Of a stretch of DNA of 64,000 nt, positions 47,781 to 58,725 are shown in pieces. This DNA is from Paulownia fortunei (Eukaryota > Streptophyta > Magnoliopsida > Lamiales > Paulowniaceae): the NCBI GenBank assembly GCA_019321725.1, contig CM033110.1:5015278-5079277 (forward strand). Direction: 5' to 3'. The notes beneath the pieces were generated by a model. The model did no database searches. It was given only the letters and a program-made list of their open reading frames with translations, and was not told where the DNA came from. Within the stretch, counting starts at the first letter, position 1. Each line of letters starts with the position of its first letter. Position numbers and translations under genes: made by a program.

Positions 47781-48370
47781 GTATTGCATATTTGCTAAAA
47801 AATTGGTCGCATCGGAAGACAACTTCTAAAAGAGGTGCATTTATACTGGAAGAAACCATCATCTCTGTTTATAGCTACTATGGTGACAAATTTGAAGACA
47901 TTTCATCATACTAAATTTTATTTTATTTTTTCACTTTTGTCTTATAATTTTAGTTAAACTAATTTGTGAAAAAAATATCACATAATATTCGTATTCCACA
48001 TTTATTTATAGGAATTTAGTGAGAATTTTGTGGAGATTATTTACCTATATTATATAAGTGTGTTATTCGAATATTGAGTCGACCTTGTAGCTCTTCACCA
48101 TATGAGAGGAAACTAGAGTGAATTGGAAGTTGTACAAATAAAAAAGAAGAATCACCTAACACCTGAAATGTTGGACACTCTTGTATGTGTTAGAATGAGC
48201 ACAATGGTGATGGAGAAATTTGATGTCTTATGAGCGTCCTAATTATGTGGACCAAACGAAGATGAAAGCGGTGATCTATTTGATGCTACAAATGCATTTG
48301 CTCTTTGTAATGATGATTTAACATGATTGGATGGTGATTTAATTAATCAAATTGATAAGTAAAGTTACTT
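47781..48370 (+). pseudogene. hAT transposase, C-terminal part
   Basis: Around 48055-48210 the + strand gives an SRPCSSSPYER-like stretch with stops, then KKKNHLTPEMLDTLVCVRMS and TMVMEKFDVL, followed by an acidic tail (NEDESGDLFDA). This matches the hAT dimerisation region (CSSSxCERNWS, KKRNRL, LVYVRYN). Confidence 0.75.
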
Positions 48371-48870
48371 TATATTTTTTTCTTGTTTTTATATGAACAA
48401 TTATTTTGTCCAGTTTATAGTACTTATATTCAGTAGCTTTTTTATAGTTATTAGTTTTTTTTTCCTTGTTTGAAACTATTGGTGGTTTGTATTTAGTTTA
48501 TTATTTTGATGCTATGTCATACATTATTCTTTAAATATGATTTATTTAGTTTTAATTTTATTAGTTTATAATTGTGTAATATTTTTTTTTTAACTTGAAA
48601 GATTATTGATAAAGAATATACACAAGTATTGTAGTTTTTTCATTCAGACATTTTATTAGTAGATGAATTATACCCGTAATTATTAAGATACGAACTACTC
48701 CGAACTCCATATTTTTTGAATGTTTTTTTCAATAAAAATTTGAATAGTAGTTGTACGTATAAAAACAAAATTTAAAACCCATCCCATATTTAACTAACAG
48801 AGGTATGCTATAATACAACTTTACCAATGTTGCAGAGTTGAACCTAGTTGTTAGCATACCTGCACCCCAT
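48371..48870. other. AT-rich spacer between hAT and MULE relics
   Basis: Poly-T and AT-rich sequence, nothing recognisable. The hAT right terminus should be near here. Confidence 0.5.
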
Positions 48871-49626
48871 GTGAGAAAAGAATTCTAAACTAACTTTATT
48901 TACCACATGAGCACTCTGGCATCCTGTTAGTTAACACGTTAAAACAAAAGCAGATTGCTCAGTATAATCAAACTTTTGTACTATATGATCTACAAAGTGG
49001 TGCTACCAATGTTCGTATTTCTCAATTGCATAATCGGGCCATTACTGATGGTTATGCATCATTCTATGACCCTTTATTAGCCATTCAAGGAAATATTTAC
49101 TGAACAACTAAATATTAGTTGCATAATAGTTGTGATTAAAAGGTTGCGAGCACATTTCAACACTTCAATTATGCACTCTGACATGTTAGTTGTCATAATG
49201 CTGCAATGCCATCCTCCATCATGAGCAAAAGTCCGTGACTTATCAATGTGTTCCAAGTACTTTTAAGCATCTGCATTAATACTTTTGATCTCTTCCATGG
49301 TATGATCAGATTTTTTGATTTGATGCTCGACACCAACTTTCCATAAGAGATCTTTCAATTTAACATTTATGAAATGCTTGTTGAATTTCAAGCACACATG
49401 AATTAAGAAAAAATAATGAACTCCATGATGGGACGTGAAATTCAATATGCATTTAACAACTTAAAAAAGGCCACGATGTCGATAAAAATTTAGACACATA
49501 CTTTTGACCCTCGTATAATGTGTTTAGCTAACATCTAAGGAACCATTTCTAATACAAAAAGCTCTCTTCATCAGTAATTGCAAAAGCTAAAGACAAAACT
49601 TATTGATTAGCATCCATGCCTATTGC
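48871..49626 (-). pseudogene. MULE transposase catalytic/C-terminal part
   Basis: The frame at 49445-49263 has FNKHFINVKLKDLLWKVGVE and HTMEEIKSINADA. Just below, DGGWHCSIMTTNMSECIIEV and CARNLLIT match the MULE block HDGGxRYGxMTTNxSExxN. Further toward 48871 only weak resemblance remains. Confidence 0.85.
49622..49626. repeat. Target-site duplication ATTGC (left copy)
   Basis: ATTGC here and at 52254-52258, directly outside TGTTAGGG and ending ...AAATCAACA. Confidence 0.88.
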
Positions 49627-50400
49627 TGTTAGGGATAATGCCCTAAAAATATGTATTTATATATTATTTGTTGAATTAATAAGATAGAATTTCATTCTTG
49701 ATTTTGTGCATATTGGTATGCTTATGAATAACAGAAATTTTTGTTTTTTAATATGACCCTAATCTTAGCATATAAGTGCTATATATGATAGGATTAAAAT
49801 TATGGGTAATAACTAAAATTAGTCCATAATGAAGTAAATTAAAGTTAGGATATTTAATTAAACTATTATTAGTGCATTCCATTAATATTAAGAATGTATA
49901 GTCTTATTCGAATTATTGATGCAGTGACATTATAATGGAGACACTTTATATAATTAAATTATATAAGACTAGACCACATGTAATGAATTTTCACCTAAAT
50001 TTCATTATTTTCTAAAATTTCAAATAACATCAATAGATGATCATACATACAGATTGATATTAGTCCTCAGTATTTATAGACTAATATATTTTTTATGTAA
50101 TCTTTGATTTAGTTAGCAATCCTAACATTTACATTTTGGGATCAAATTGAGATAGATAGTTGAGAATGTAACTTACAAATATAGAATATATACCTATATA
50201 TGGGAAGCGAAAAAATGCTCCCCTTGTTAGTTAATTCTAAAATTGAATAGTTTGAACACTCTATTTATTACTAAGTTATAAATTTATTGTTCAATTGTGA
50301 ATTAATGGTAGATAAGGATGTAGACATAATTAGAGATGTTAAGGGAATATTAAACTTAACTTTAATTATGGATCGTCTATAGAGGGTCAAACTATATTGC
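49627..50400 (+). repeat. 5' LTR, truncated at its right end
   Basis: Aligns to 51186-51895 along most of its length (shared TGATTTTGTGCATATTG, GAAGCGAAA, TTGTTAGTTAATTCTA). Similarity stops around 50340-50400, whereas the other LTR continues to 52253, so about 350 bases appear missing here. Confidence 0.75.
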
Positions 50401-50439
50401 GTTAATCAATGCAGAATTCCAAAAAGGGTTACTTACCAA

Positions 50440-51170
50440 CTAACATGAAATTGTCCTCTCAAAGGAGTAGTATCCTAAAACAACTTAGGAGGAAGGGGAT
50501 ATGAGATGAATCCCATAGGCCTCTATAGTAGACAACCTTATATATGTCTTGTTGTGTATAGAGCCCGACATTTGTTATGTAGCAGTGATAATTAGTCGTT
50601 TCTAATTAAATCTAGGATTAGATTTCTATGTAGTGGTGAAAAATATCTCAAGTATCTTAGGAGAACGTCAATTGTATTCTAGTTTACTTAGATGGAGACT
50701 TGAATCCCATCAGATAAACTAATTCAAATTTCTAATCAGATAGAAATAGTTGAAAATTAACTTTTGGATTAGTGTTCATTCTTGGCGGCGGAGCTATAGT
50801 CCGAAGAAGTGTTAAACAATCCAACACTATTGATTCATGAAGCCTGAATACATAGTTGCTTGTGAAGCAGCTAAAGAAGCAGTCTCGCTTAGGAAGTTCT
50901 ATACTGATTTTAAAGTAGTTTCAATTATGGATGAGCCATTGACAATGTATTGTGACAATAGTGGGCCAATGACTAAAGTCACAAGAGACGAAAGCATATA
51001 GAGAGGAAGTATCATCTGATCAGGGAGAGAGTACGATGAGGCAACTTGACGATTATAAAGATAGCGTTCGAAAACAACCTCACTGACCCATTCACAAAGA
51101 TATTACCTACAACGATATTTGAGAGTTATATGTTGAAATTGAGATTAAGAGACATATCTCACTTGCTTTA
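50440..51170 (+). pseudogene. Copia reverse transcriptase tail and RNase H
   Basis: In shifting frames: MKLSSQRSSI (about 50441), then EKYLKYLRRT (about 50630-50660), FILGGGAIVRRSVKQSNTID (about 50775-50840), EYIVACEAAKEAVSLRKFYT (about 50848-50910), EPLTMYCDNSGPMTKVTRDE (about 50930-50995). Canonical end of copia pol. Many stops. Confidence 0.85.
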
Positions 51171-51185
51171 GGGCAAGTGGGAGAA
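51170..51185 (+). other. Polypurine tract of the copia element
   Basis: GGGCAAGTGGGAGAA directly before TGTTAGGG of the 3' LTR; the AAGTGGGAG form is characteristic of plant copia. Confidence 0.85.
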
Positions 51186-52253
51186 TGTTAGGGATGGTGC
51201 CCTAAAATAATGTATTTGTATATTATTTGTTGAACTAATAAGATAATATTCATACTTGATTTTGTGCATATTGATATACTTATGAATATAAAAAAATTCC
51301 TATTTATTAATGCTATCATAACCTTAGTATATAAGTATTATATATGAGAGGATTAAGATTACATATAATAAACTATATTAGTCAAAGTAAAATTAACTAA
51401 AGTTGAAATCTTTACTTAAATCGTTATTAGTATGGTTCATTAACATTAAGAAAGTGATAGTCTTAGTTAGACTATTGATGTAATGGCATTAAAATTGAGG
51501 CACTTTATATAATTGGTTATATAGGATTGGGTTAGATATAATTTGAATTTTCACTTAAATTATATTTTTTTTAAAAAATAATTATTATTGTATGGGTTGA
51601 TCTTAATCTTGAGTAGATATAAGCTCATATTTAGTTTAGTATGATCTCTAATTTGCTCATCAAAAGTTTGTTAGTTAGCAACCCTAACACTTGCATTTTG
51701 GGATCACAATGGGATATATAGTTGAAATTATAATTTATAGATGTGGAATCCTACCTTTCTGTGGGAAGCGAAATGACGGTTCACTTGTTAGTTAATTCTA
51801 GAACTAAATAGTTTGAGTGCTCAATCTATAACTTGATTATAAATTAAGTTTTCACTAGTGAATTAATAGTAGACAAGGATGAAGAGATAATTAAAGTGGT
51901 TAAAAAAAATTAAATCACTAGTTTTGTGTTTTCATGTGTTGGAAATATCACAAGATATAAATTTATAGAGAAAAAATTAATTTGATATTTAGAACGTTCA
52001 CTCATTTCCTTTGATGCGGAGACTTTCATTAAAAGCCCTATGGTTTTTGAAAGTATCACAACAAAAAAAAAGGATATTCTTTTATCTATCAATTTATATT
52101 TTCTAAACAACCTTCTTTATATGATAAATTGTTTAGATTAATCAAAACGATTTAATCATACAACAACATTAATTTTGAGAAATTTTTTATTGTGTTTATC
52201 CTATGCGTTTCCATCGCTTCTGGTTTAACTAGAAAAATCAACAATTGCGACCA
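51186..52253 (+). repeat. 3' LTR of the copia element, 1068 bp
   Basis: Starts TGTTAGGG after the purine tract and ends AAAAATCAACA next to ATTGC. The minus-strand frame at 51910-52110 inside it is not a gene. Confidence 0.8.
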
Positions 52254-53300
52254 ATATCTTGTGCTTGTACTTTTATATTCCATCCATACTTATAACATTT
52301 TGATAGTATTGGAATCCATCATTACCCAGTTGGAAGGCTTAGAAAACATTTGAGCATATTTTTCTCTTGGTATCGCTGTATTGTGATGATCCAACTCAAC
52401 AATCATGCATCAATTCCATTTTTGTAAAGCTCCCACATACTTAGTTTATATCCTTATTAAGCTCTGCCAAGTCCCACATATATTTTCTCTCACATGTATT
52501 AAACCATGCCAGACCTTAGCATATGAAATTTCAAATTCAAAATTGCCATTCATAGTTGTTGGACATACTTTATCTCGTACATCGGATCACGCTGAACTAT
52601 GTCTACTAACAAGGTAGCAATCATATTTTACACAAGTTGTGATGGTTAACACATACTTCATTCATAAGACACCTGTAGGCCCCTCAATACTTGGTGATTT
52701 TAAATAATTTGATGTTTGCTTTAGATAATGCTTAGAGCCCCCCATTTGAACCACATGGTTAATGTGCTATGTTTGCATTCAACTTTTCGTAGTTTCCACG
52801 ATTCTCAAGTCTCACACCCCGTAGTGATAAATCTTTTATAACAATGATCAGATATTATTTGTCTTTAAAGAATATATTTAGTTGGATCATTCTTTTGTTC
52901 TAATCGCAAAAAATCCCTGAGCATCGATTGGAATATCAATAAAGTCTTCAAATTGTTTTGAATGCATTGTAAGAGTAGAACGGGATGATCTGATAAATGA
53001 CTTGTTCATTTGTGGTAGAGAACACTGCTGTTGCAGTAACCGACACTTGTTGCTGGGACGACGTCCTCTCACCATGTCATTCATATATCTGTTGTATGAC
53101 ATCAACCTCCTCATCATCATCATCAGTTGTACCATCAGATCTGGGTTCAGGATTACTACATGCATGTTTGGAAAACTATCTACCTATGGCTAGGGGGCAA
53201 ATTCTTCTGTGTTTGCGTTTCAGGTTCTCTATCACTATTAGATTCAACATTATATTGCCAAACTCCTAAAGTCTCTTAACAAGAGGCAGAAGCACTTGGA
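52254..53300 (-). pseudogene. MULE transposase N-terminal part
   Basis: From the minus strand: an Asp-rich segment (GTTDDDDEEVD near 53130), VIQQIYE, a low-identity zinc-binding/FAR1-like middle, then ENICGTWQSLIRI, VGALQKWN and IPREKYAQMFSKPSNW near 52480-52320, ending with the SMDG catalytic block next to the copia insertion. Assignment depends mostly on the catalytic block and the collinear lower piece. Confidence 0.6.
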
Positions 53301-53855
53301 CAAAAGTAATGAATCTTAATACTTGTGTGATAATAGAGAAATCTGCTATAGTATCTTGTGTTGAAATTAACACATATAGGCCCCACTCGAGGCTCATCGA
53401 GATCTTTGAAGAAAATTATAAATTACTATCGTTGTTTATTTGTAAGATAATTTCCTTATTTGCAACATATTATTCGTTAAATACTAAAGAATTACTTTGA
53501 AAAAGAATCAATTGCTATTGCCGCCTCTCATATAATTTTGATGAGAGTTAGGTAAAATTTATCCTTCGAGATACTTTCACATATCCAATTGGAGGATGAA
53601 TATATATTGTAGAATAAGACTCTTGTGATATTTTACCTCCAAAGTCCACCATCAATTTTGTTCCGTTTTGACATATCTTAAAAAATAAGTACCATTATTC
53701 ATTACAGCATAATGTTTTATGTATCATATTTATACTAATAGTAACAAACTAAAAATTATTGTAAGCCCAATGGGGTTATAATAAAAATTTATTAAATTAT
53801 TTAATTTTTTAAATCAAAATACTAAATTTAAGTTAAATAACTATTTTTAGTCCAG
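53301..53855. other. Intergenic DNA, no gene seen
   Basis: AT-rich, no coding or element signal recognised. Confidence 0.5.
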
Positions 53856-53859
53856 GCTC

Positions 53860-55800
53860 GCATCAACCCTAACAATGAACAATTATAACAAAATACTAGT
53901 TTTTTTTTTCTACATAAGGTGTCATTATATTTAGCATCTTCTCGTATTTTTAAAGGCGCTATTCTAAGTCATAATTTTTATTTTTAGTTATTTTTTAAAT
54001 TAATTAATTAAATTTCTAATATTTTATTACAATATCAATTTGCATACTAACAAATGTTATTTTTATAAATTAGATAATAAACGTAACCAAACATACTTTA
54101 TATTTTTTTGTTTCTGGTCAAGTAACATTTTCTATGTCTATACAACAAAACATATTTATCTATTGCTAGCATAAAATACAACAATAATTGATTATGTATT
54201 TCAAAAAAATGTTATTTGTATTGGTTATTTCACATGCGTAATAATAATAGTGATGATAATAATTTAATAATGATGATAATTATATTCACCTACATTTAAC
54301 TATTATTAAAAGTAATAATCTTATTTCTAATATACACAAAACTTAATTAAAATACATACTTAATTTAAGTTAGTGTTGACACCAGCACTAACTTAAGCTG
54401 ACATCACCCTTAACAATTAACAGTTATATTATTTTACTAGTATTTTTATTTTTTCTATTTTCCTATAAAAGCTGTCATACCATTTAAAGCCTTTTGGCAT
54501 TTTTTTAAACTAATGCAGAAGGCGCTATTCTAAACATAATTTTTATTTCAGTTAGTTATTAACTTTGTTAAGTTATTTTTTATTGTTTATCATAATATCA
54601 ATTTATATACAATTGTAGAAAAAGTAATTAATATTCATATTAACTTTGTGCATCGACAAATAATAGTTAAGTTGAATTATTTTTATTATATACATTAATA
54701 TATAATAAATAAACATCATCATTTTAAATATAAGTTAATTGATTTGTTTTCTAAAGTTATATAGAGATCAACTGTTGCATTGATAAATAATTAAATAAAG
54801 ACTACTTTTATATATCAGGTAATAAACATAATCAAACATATTTTATTATGTTATCTTTTTGGCAAAAATATTTTCTATTTTTATGGAACAAAATATATTT
54901 ATTTACTCCTAGCCTAAATTACAATGTAATAATTTACATATTTAAAAAAAAATTTATTATTCATATTAATTATTTCACATGACTAATAATACCAATATTA
55001 TTAATTATGTTCACCTATATTTAACTATTATTGCTAATAATATCATTACTATTAATATAAATTAAAACCTTAAATTGAATATATAATTAATTTTGTTTAG
55101 GTCAACCCTAACAATTAAAAGTTAGCGCTGACATTAGCCTGACAATTAATGATTATAATATTATCCTAGTATTTTTGTTTTTTTTTTTTTTTCTTTTTTC
55201 TTTTGGTAGAAGGCATCATTCCATTTCACACCTTTTTGGTATTTTTTAATAAAAATTAATGCAGACGGCGCTATTTAACCTTACTTTTTATTTTTAGTTA
55301 TTTGTTAAATTCATTGATTAATTTTCTATTTTTATTATAATATCTATTTATATACTAATTTGAAAAAAAAAAAACAGTTAACATTCGTATTAACTTTTGC
55401 ATAAACAAACAATAGTTCAGTTGTCATTAATTTTACTAAATACACATATATATAATGAACAGATATCATCAATTTTTTTTGACATAAGTAAATTGATTCA
55501 TTTTTTTATATTGTTTAGTACTAATTATTGCATATTTAAATAATCAAATAAATATATTTTTTAATTAGATAATAATTGTAACCAAATACACGTTATTATT
55601 TTTATATACAAGAAATATATATTTGCTACTAGCATACATTACAATAATAATTATTTATGTGCTCTTTAAATTATTATTATTCATATGAATTGTTTCACAT
55701 GCTTAATAATAATAATGATAAAAATAATAATAATTACGTTCACCAACATTTAACTATTGTTACTAATAATATCATTATCAGTAGTGTGGCCTCCAACCAT
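53860..55800. repeat. Three degenerate copies of a 0.55-0.75 kb unit
   Basis: Collinear landmarks recur three times: CCCTAACAAT followed by an ATTATAA-type run (53870, 54403, 55107); GGCGCTATT (53953, 54532, 55267); TATTATAATATCTATTTAT-like (54020, 54592, 55340); GATAATAAACGTAACCAAAC-like (54072, 54820, 55568); and a final TTCACATG plus AATAATAATGATAA-like block (54228, 54975, 55690). First interval about 580, second about 735 bases. Highly AT-rich, no coding capacity. Confidence 0.75.
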
Positions 55801-55848
55801 GCTTTCTATCATAATTTTTTTTTTATGATTTTAACAGAAAGCATGGCC
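55797..55848. repeat. Hairpin-forming inverted repeat
   Basis: CATGCTTTCT at 55799-55808 pairs with AGAAAGCATG at 55836-55845; inside, ATCATAA pairs with TTATGAT around a T-rich loop. Outside, GGCC-type bases also pair partly. No U-run or gene context, so no terminator role claimed. Confidence 0.7.
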
Positions 55849-58600
55849 TGCAGCCTGCATGCTTGTTGACGGGATTTATATATATATATATATATATATA
55901 TGTATAGTTCTACAGTCTTCTGTTTTTTTTTTTCGTTTTTTCTAGTCTTTTTGGGTGAGAGCACGCCTTTTTATTTTATTTTTAAATATTTTTCTACAAA
56001 AGGAATTTCTCCATGTAACCTCTTTTGCATTTTTTTTGGTTTGTTTTTGTTTTTTTGTTTTTCGTTTATTTATTTATTTTTGCTGAAGGCATGCTTTGCA
56101 GTTGTGCGTTTGGTGAAACTTTTTCACTTTTTTCTTTTGTTTATTTGCAAAAGTTGAAGGTGTTACATGGAGTAACACATTCTGCTGACTAAAAGTTTTT
56201 TATTTTCTTTTTTCCTTTTTTTAAAATTCATAAATAAATGAATCCTTAGAGTTTTTTACAACAACACATATAATTTTCTTATAAAATATAATTAACAATA
56301 ATATATGAATTTTTTATACATATAAAACTACACAAAAAAATTAATATGCAAGAAAATTAATTTTTTGCATATTAATTTTTGCACAAATACGAGTAATCAA
56401 GTCACATTCCACCATTTTCTTGCATATTAATTTTTGCACAAATACGAGTAATCAAGTCACATTCCACCATGTATCATGATAAATACTAGGGGTTACAATT
56501 AATCATTCGAATCATAACTATTCACAAATTTTGATAACCACAATTTTGTTCTTTCGGCTAATATCAATCCAACAAGCTACACAAGTAATATTAATTTTTT
56601 GTAAGATTAAATTTAAATAAAATAAATATGATAAAATTTTAATAAAAAAATCATACTAGTTTAAGATTTTAAAATATTTGAAAAGAAAATAACCAGATAA
56701 TATCTTATAAGATGTAGCTGATCCAAGAATTACTTACCCAATGAGGAAAAAAAATAAAATGAAAAAAGAACTTCAGTTGAGAGAAATGAATGAATAAAGA
56801 ATGAAAGAAAGGGCATATGAGAAAGAGGAGGGAGCTCCTGAATGAGTTTTGCAAGCAGCTCCCTTTCTTTTAACCCTTTAACTCTTCATTTTTATTTTTA
56901 CATTTTTTTTTAAATCGTCACTCAAGCCACTCACTGTGCTGACAATTTGTCAACTCGTTGGCACAACCAATGCCAAATGACTGTTTCTTTTCTTTTTTTT
57001 TTTTTTAAACATGAATGTCATTCACATTTTTACCATTATTTATAAAAAAAACCTTGAAGCTCATACCTCCTGAATTTCGTTAAGAAAAAAAAACTTTTAA
57101 AGCATGTATGTCCACATTTTAAGAAATTTACTTTTATGTGGTATTCAATATTTTTTTCAAAATAAATTATTAAAAGAACCGTATTTTTTTGTTGTGATTC
57201 AATCTTTGTTCTTTTCCATTTTCTGAAAGTGCTTTGAACTCTGTTAGTGATGTTATCTCTCATCAAATTTTTATTTAACAAGGCAAATAAATGAACAAGT
57301 AATTAAAATGAATTTGCTTTTTAAGGGAAGACAATTATATAATGGGCTCCCGAGTTGTTTACATAAAAAAGCGAAGTTAAAAAGTTGACAACATAAGACT
57401 ATAACTATGAAGACTTCATCTCAAATCCCATAAGAATTGCAAGTATTTAATAAATTTTGATAGTTTATTGATAATTTATTACAAACTTTGATACTTTAGC
57501 AGCCGTTTTGGGTATATTGGTTAGATGTTAAAACACGGTGGTTGAATTTAAGTGTATTGCATTCCAAAAAGTAAAAGAAATTTTAAAAAAGCGAAATTAG
57601 TGTATTCATTTTTTTCAACATTTTACTCATATATAGTAATATGCACTAACTTTTAAATTTTTTTTTGTATATGATCGAATTTATAAAATATCATTAACTT
57701 TATTCACAACTCCTCATTTATATTTTGATTGTTATATTTTTCTTTAATAATTAAAATATTTTTTTGATATTTCTTTTCTCATAAAATCGTGCAACTATCA
57801 AGATCAAGTTTTATTTAAAGTTGTTCAAATAAAAATTTCAAATATATAATCTGAGGTAAATGATAGTTTATACTTTTAAATTTGACCATTTGTTACTGAT
57901 ATGGAATCACCTATAAGTCAGTCGCCCAATTTGCTGCAACTTATCAAATATATTATTCTCAAAAATAAATTTTAAGTATTTTACCCATCAAATTTAATTA
58001 TTTGACACGTTATCCACAAGAGTAAATTTTAAATACTTTGCTCTCCACCCAATGTCAATTTCAGATCAATATTTTATCGAAATGTTCTTCATCAACCATC
58101 GTCGTGCGTTTTTCTTTATCTTTCCATGAATAGTAAAAACTAAAATGCATCATAATTATTTTTTATTTTTGTAAATGGTGAAAATCCATTCAATAATAAT
58201 ACTTTTATTATAAATAATATTGATTGCAATACCACCGATAAAAGTACTATCATTATTTATAGCAAAAGTACCATCATTTTTCATATTTTTATCATTGATA
58301 ATAATAATAAAAATATTAAAATACTTTTTTATCCTACTTTTGTATGGAAATATGGAAAAAAAATGCGTGGTGCCAACTTACCAAAAACATTCCGATAAAA
58401 AATTTATATGAAAATGATAATAGAGTGTAAAATAATTAAAAATTATTTTTGAGGTAACTATCAAAAGAATTAAATTTAAAAATAAGAATTTTTTTTTTTG
58501 AAAATAATGTGTCAAAACACTTAAGCTTGGGGTGACGTGCCATTTCCTAAGTAAACTAAAACCCCCAAGTTCAAAAATACTGTGATAGCTCAGGCTATCA
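55849..58600. other. AT-rich intergenic DNA before the TPR gene
   Basis: TA run at 55876-55899, poly-T tracts, a perfect 55-bp tandem duplication near 56.4 kb, otherwise featureless. The + strand frame at 55900-56157 is phenylalanine-rich low complexity, not a gene. Confidence 0.55.
56365..56470. repeat. Perfect 55-bp tandem duplication
   Basis: Starts at 56365 and 56420; each copy begins TTGCATATTAATTTTTGCAC and ends GTCACATTCCACCAT. The 51 bases compared are identical, indicating a recent event. Confidence 0.9.
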
Positions 58601-58629
58601 GAACTTGCAACGACGTCGTCCAGACGGTT

Positions 58630-58647
58630 CTTAGGGTTTAGGGTTTT
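58630..58647 (+). promoter_or_regulatory. Telo-box (TTAGGG-type) in the TPR gene 5' region
   Basis: CTTAGGGTTTAGGGTTTT, two tandem copies of the plant telomere-like motif (AAACCCTA on the other strand), about 80 bases before the start codon. Telo-boxes are common near transcription starts of plant housekeeping genes and bind TRB/PURalpha-type proteins. Position and function are inferred from motif only. Confidence 0.6.
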
Positions 58648-58725
58648 GGATTTTGATAATTCATTCAAATTCCGATTGTACTTATATCTGTTCCGGATTT
58701 TAACTTTGAATAATCCACAAAAGAA

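Larger units (their letters stand above)
32341..48370 (+). mobile_element. hAT transposon relic split by nested insertions
   Basis: One + strand hAT transposase is laid out in correct order in three pieces: 32341-33121 (zinc finger and start of the catalytic region), 46637-47300 (middle catalytic region) and 47781-48370 (C-terminus). The first gap holds a copia element flanked by ACATG, the second a small hAT-type MITE flanked by 8-bp duplications. Joining the pieces conceptually restores the family order, so this is one old transposon. Terminal inverted repeats not identified. Confidence 0.85.
49627..52253 (+). mobile_element. Internally deleted Ty1/copia element in the MULE relic
   Basis: TGTTAGGGATAATGCC at 49627 and TGTTAGGGATGGTGCC at 51186 begin two direct LTR copies. 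The element ends CA at 52253 with perfect ATTGC duplications outside. Between the LTRs only the end of reverse transcriptase and RNase H remain, so gag, integrase, most of reverse transcriptase and probably the end of the 5' LTR with its primer site were lost in one deletion. Orientation + is shown by the polypurine tract before 51186 and the coding remnants. Confidence 0.87.
48871..53300 (-). mobile_element. Mutator-like element (MULE) transposase relic, split by copia
   Basis: Minus-strand MULE transposase pieces lie on both sides of a copia insertion. Upper side (53300-52259): acidic N-terminal region with runs of Asp/Met (about 53165-53090), then the motif VISMDGI-KYKHKILVAIVD near 52310-52250, corresponding to the SIDGTHLYGKYKGTLLIA block with the first catalytic Asp. 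Lower side (49621-48871): MDANQ-VLSLAFAI, LKDLLWKVGVEHQI, MEEIKSINADA, and DGGWHCSIMTTNMSECI. Stops and shifts throughout. Terminal inverted repeats not found. Confidence 0.8.

Noticed and set aside
55900..56157. 85-codon + frame rich in Phe and Leu, resembling a membrane protein
   Set aside because: Pure T-rich low complexity in intergenic DNA; no start context or homology recognised.
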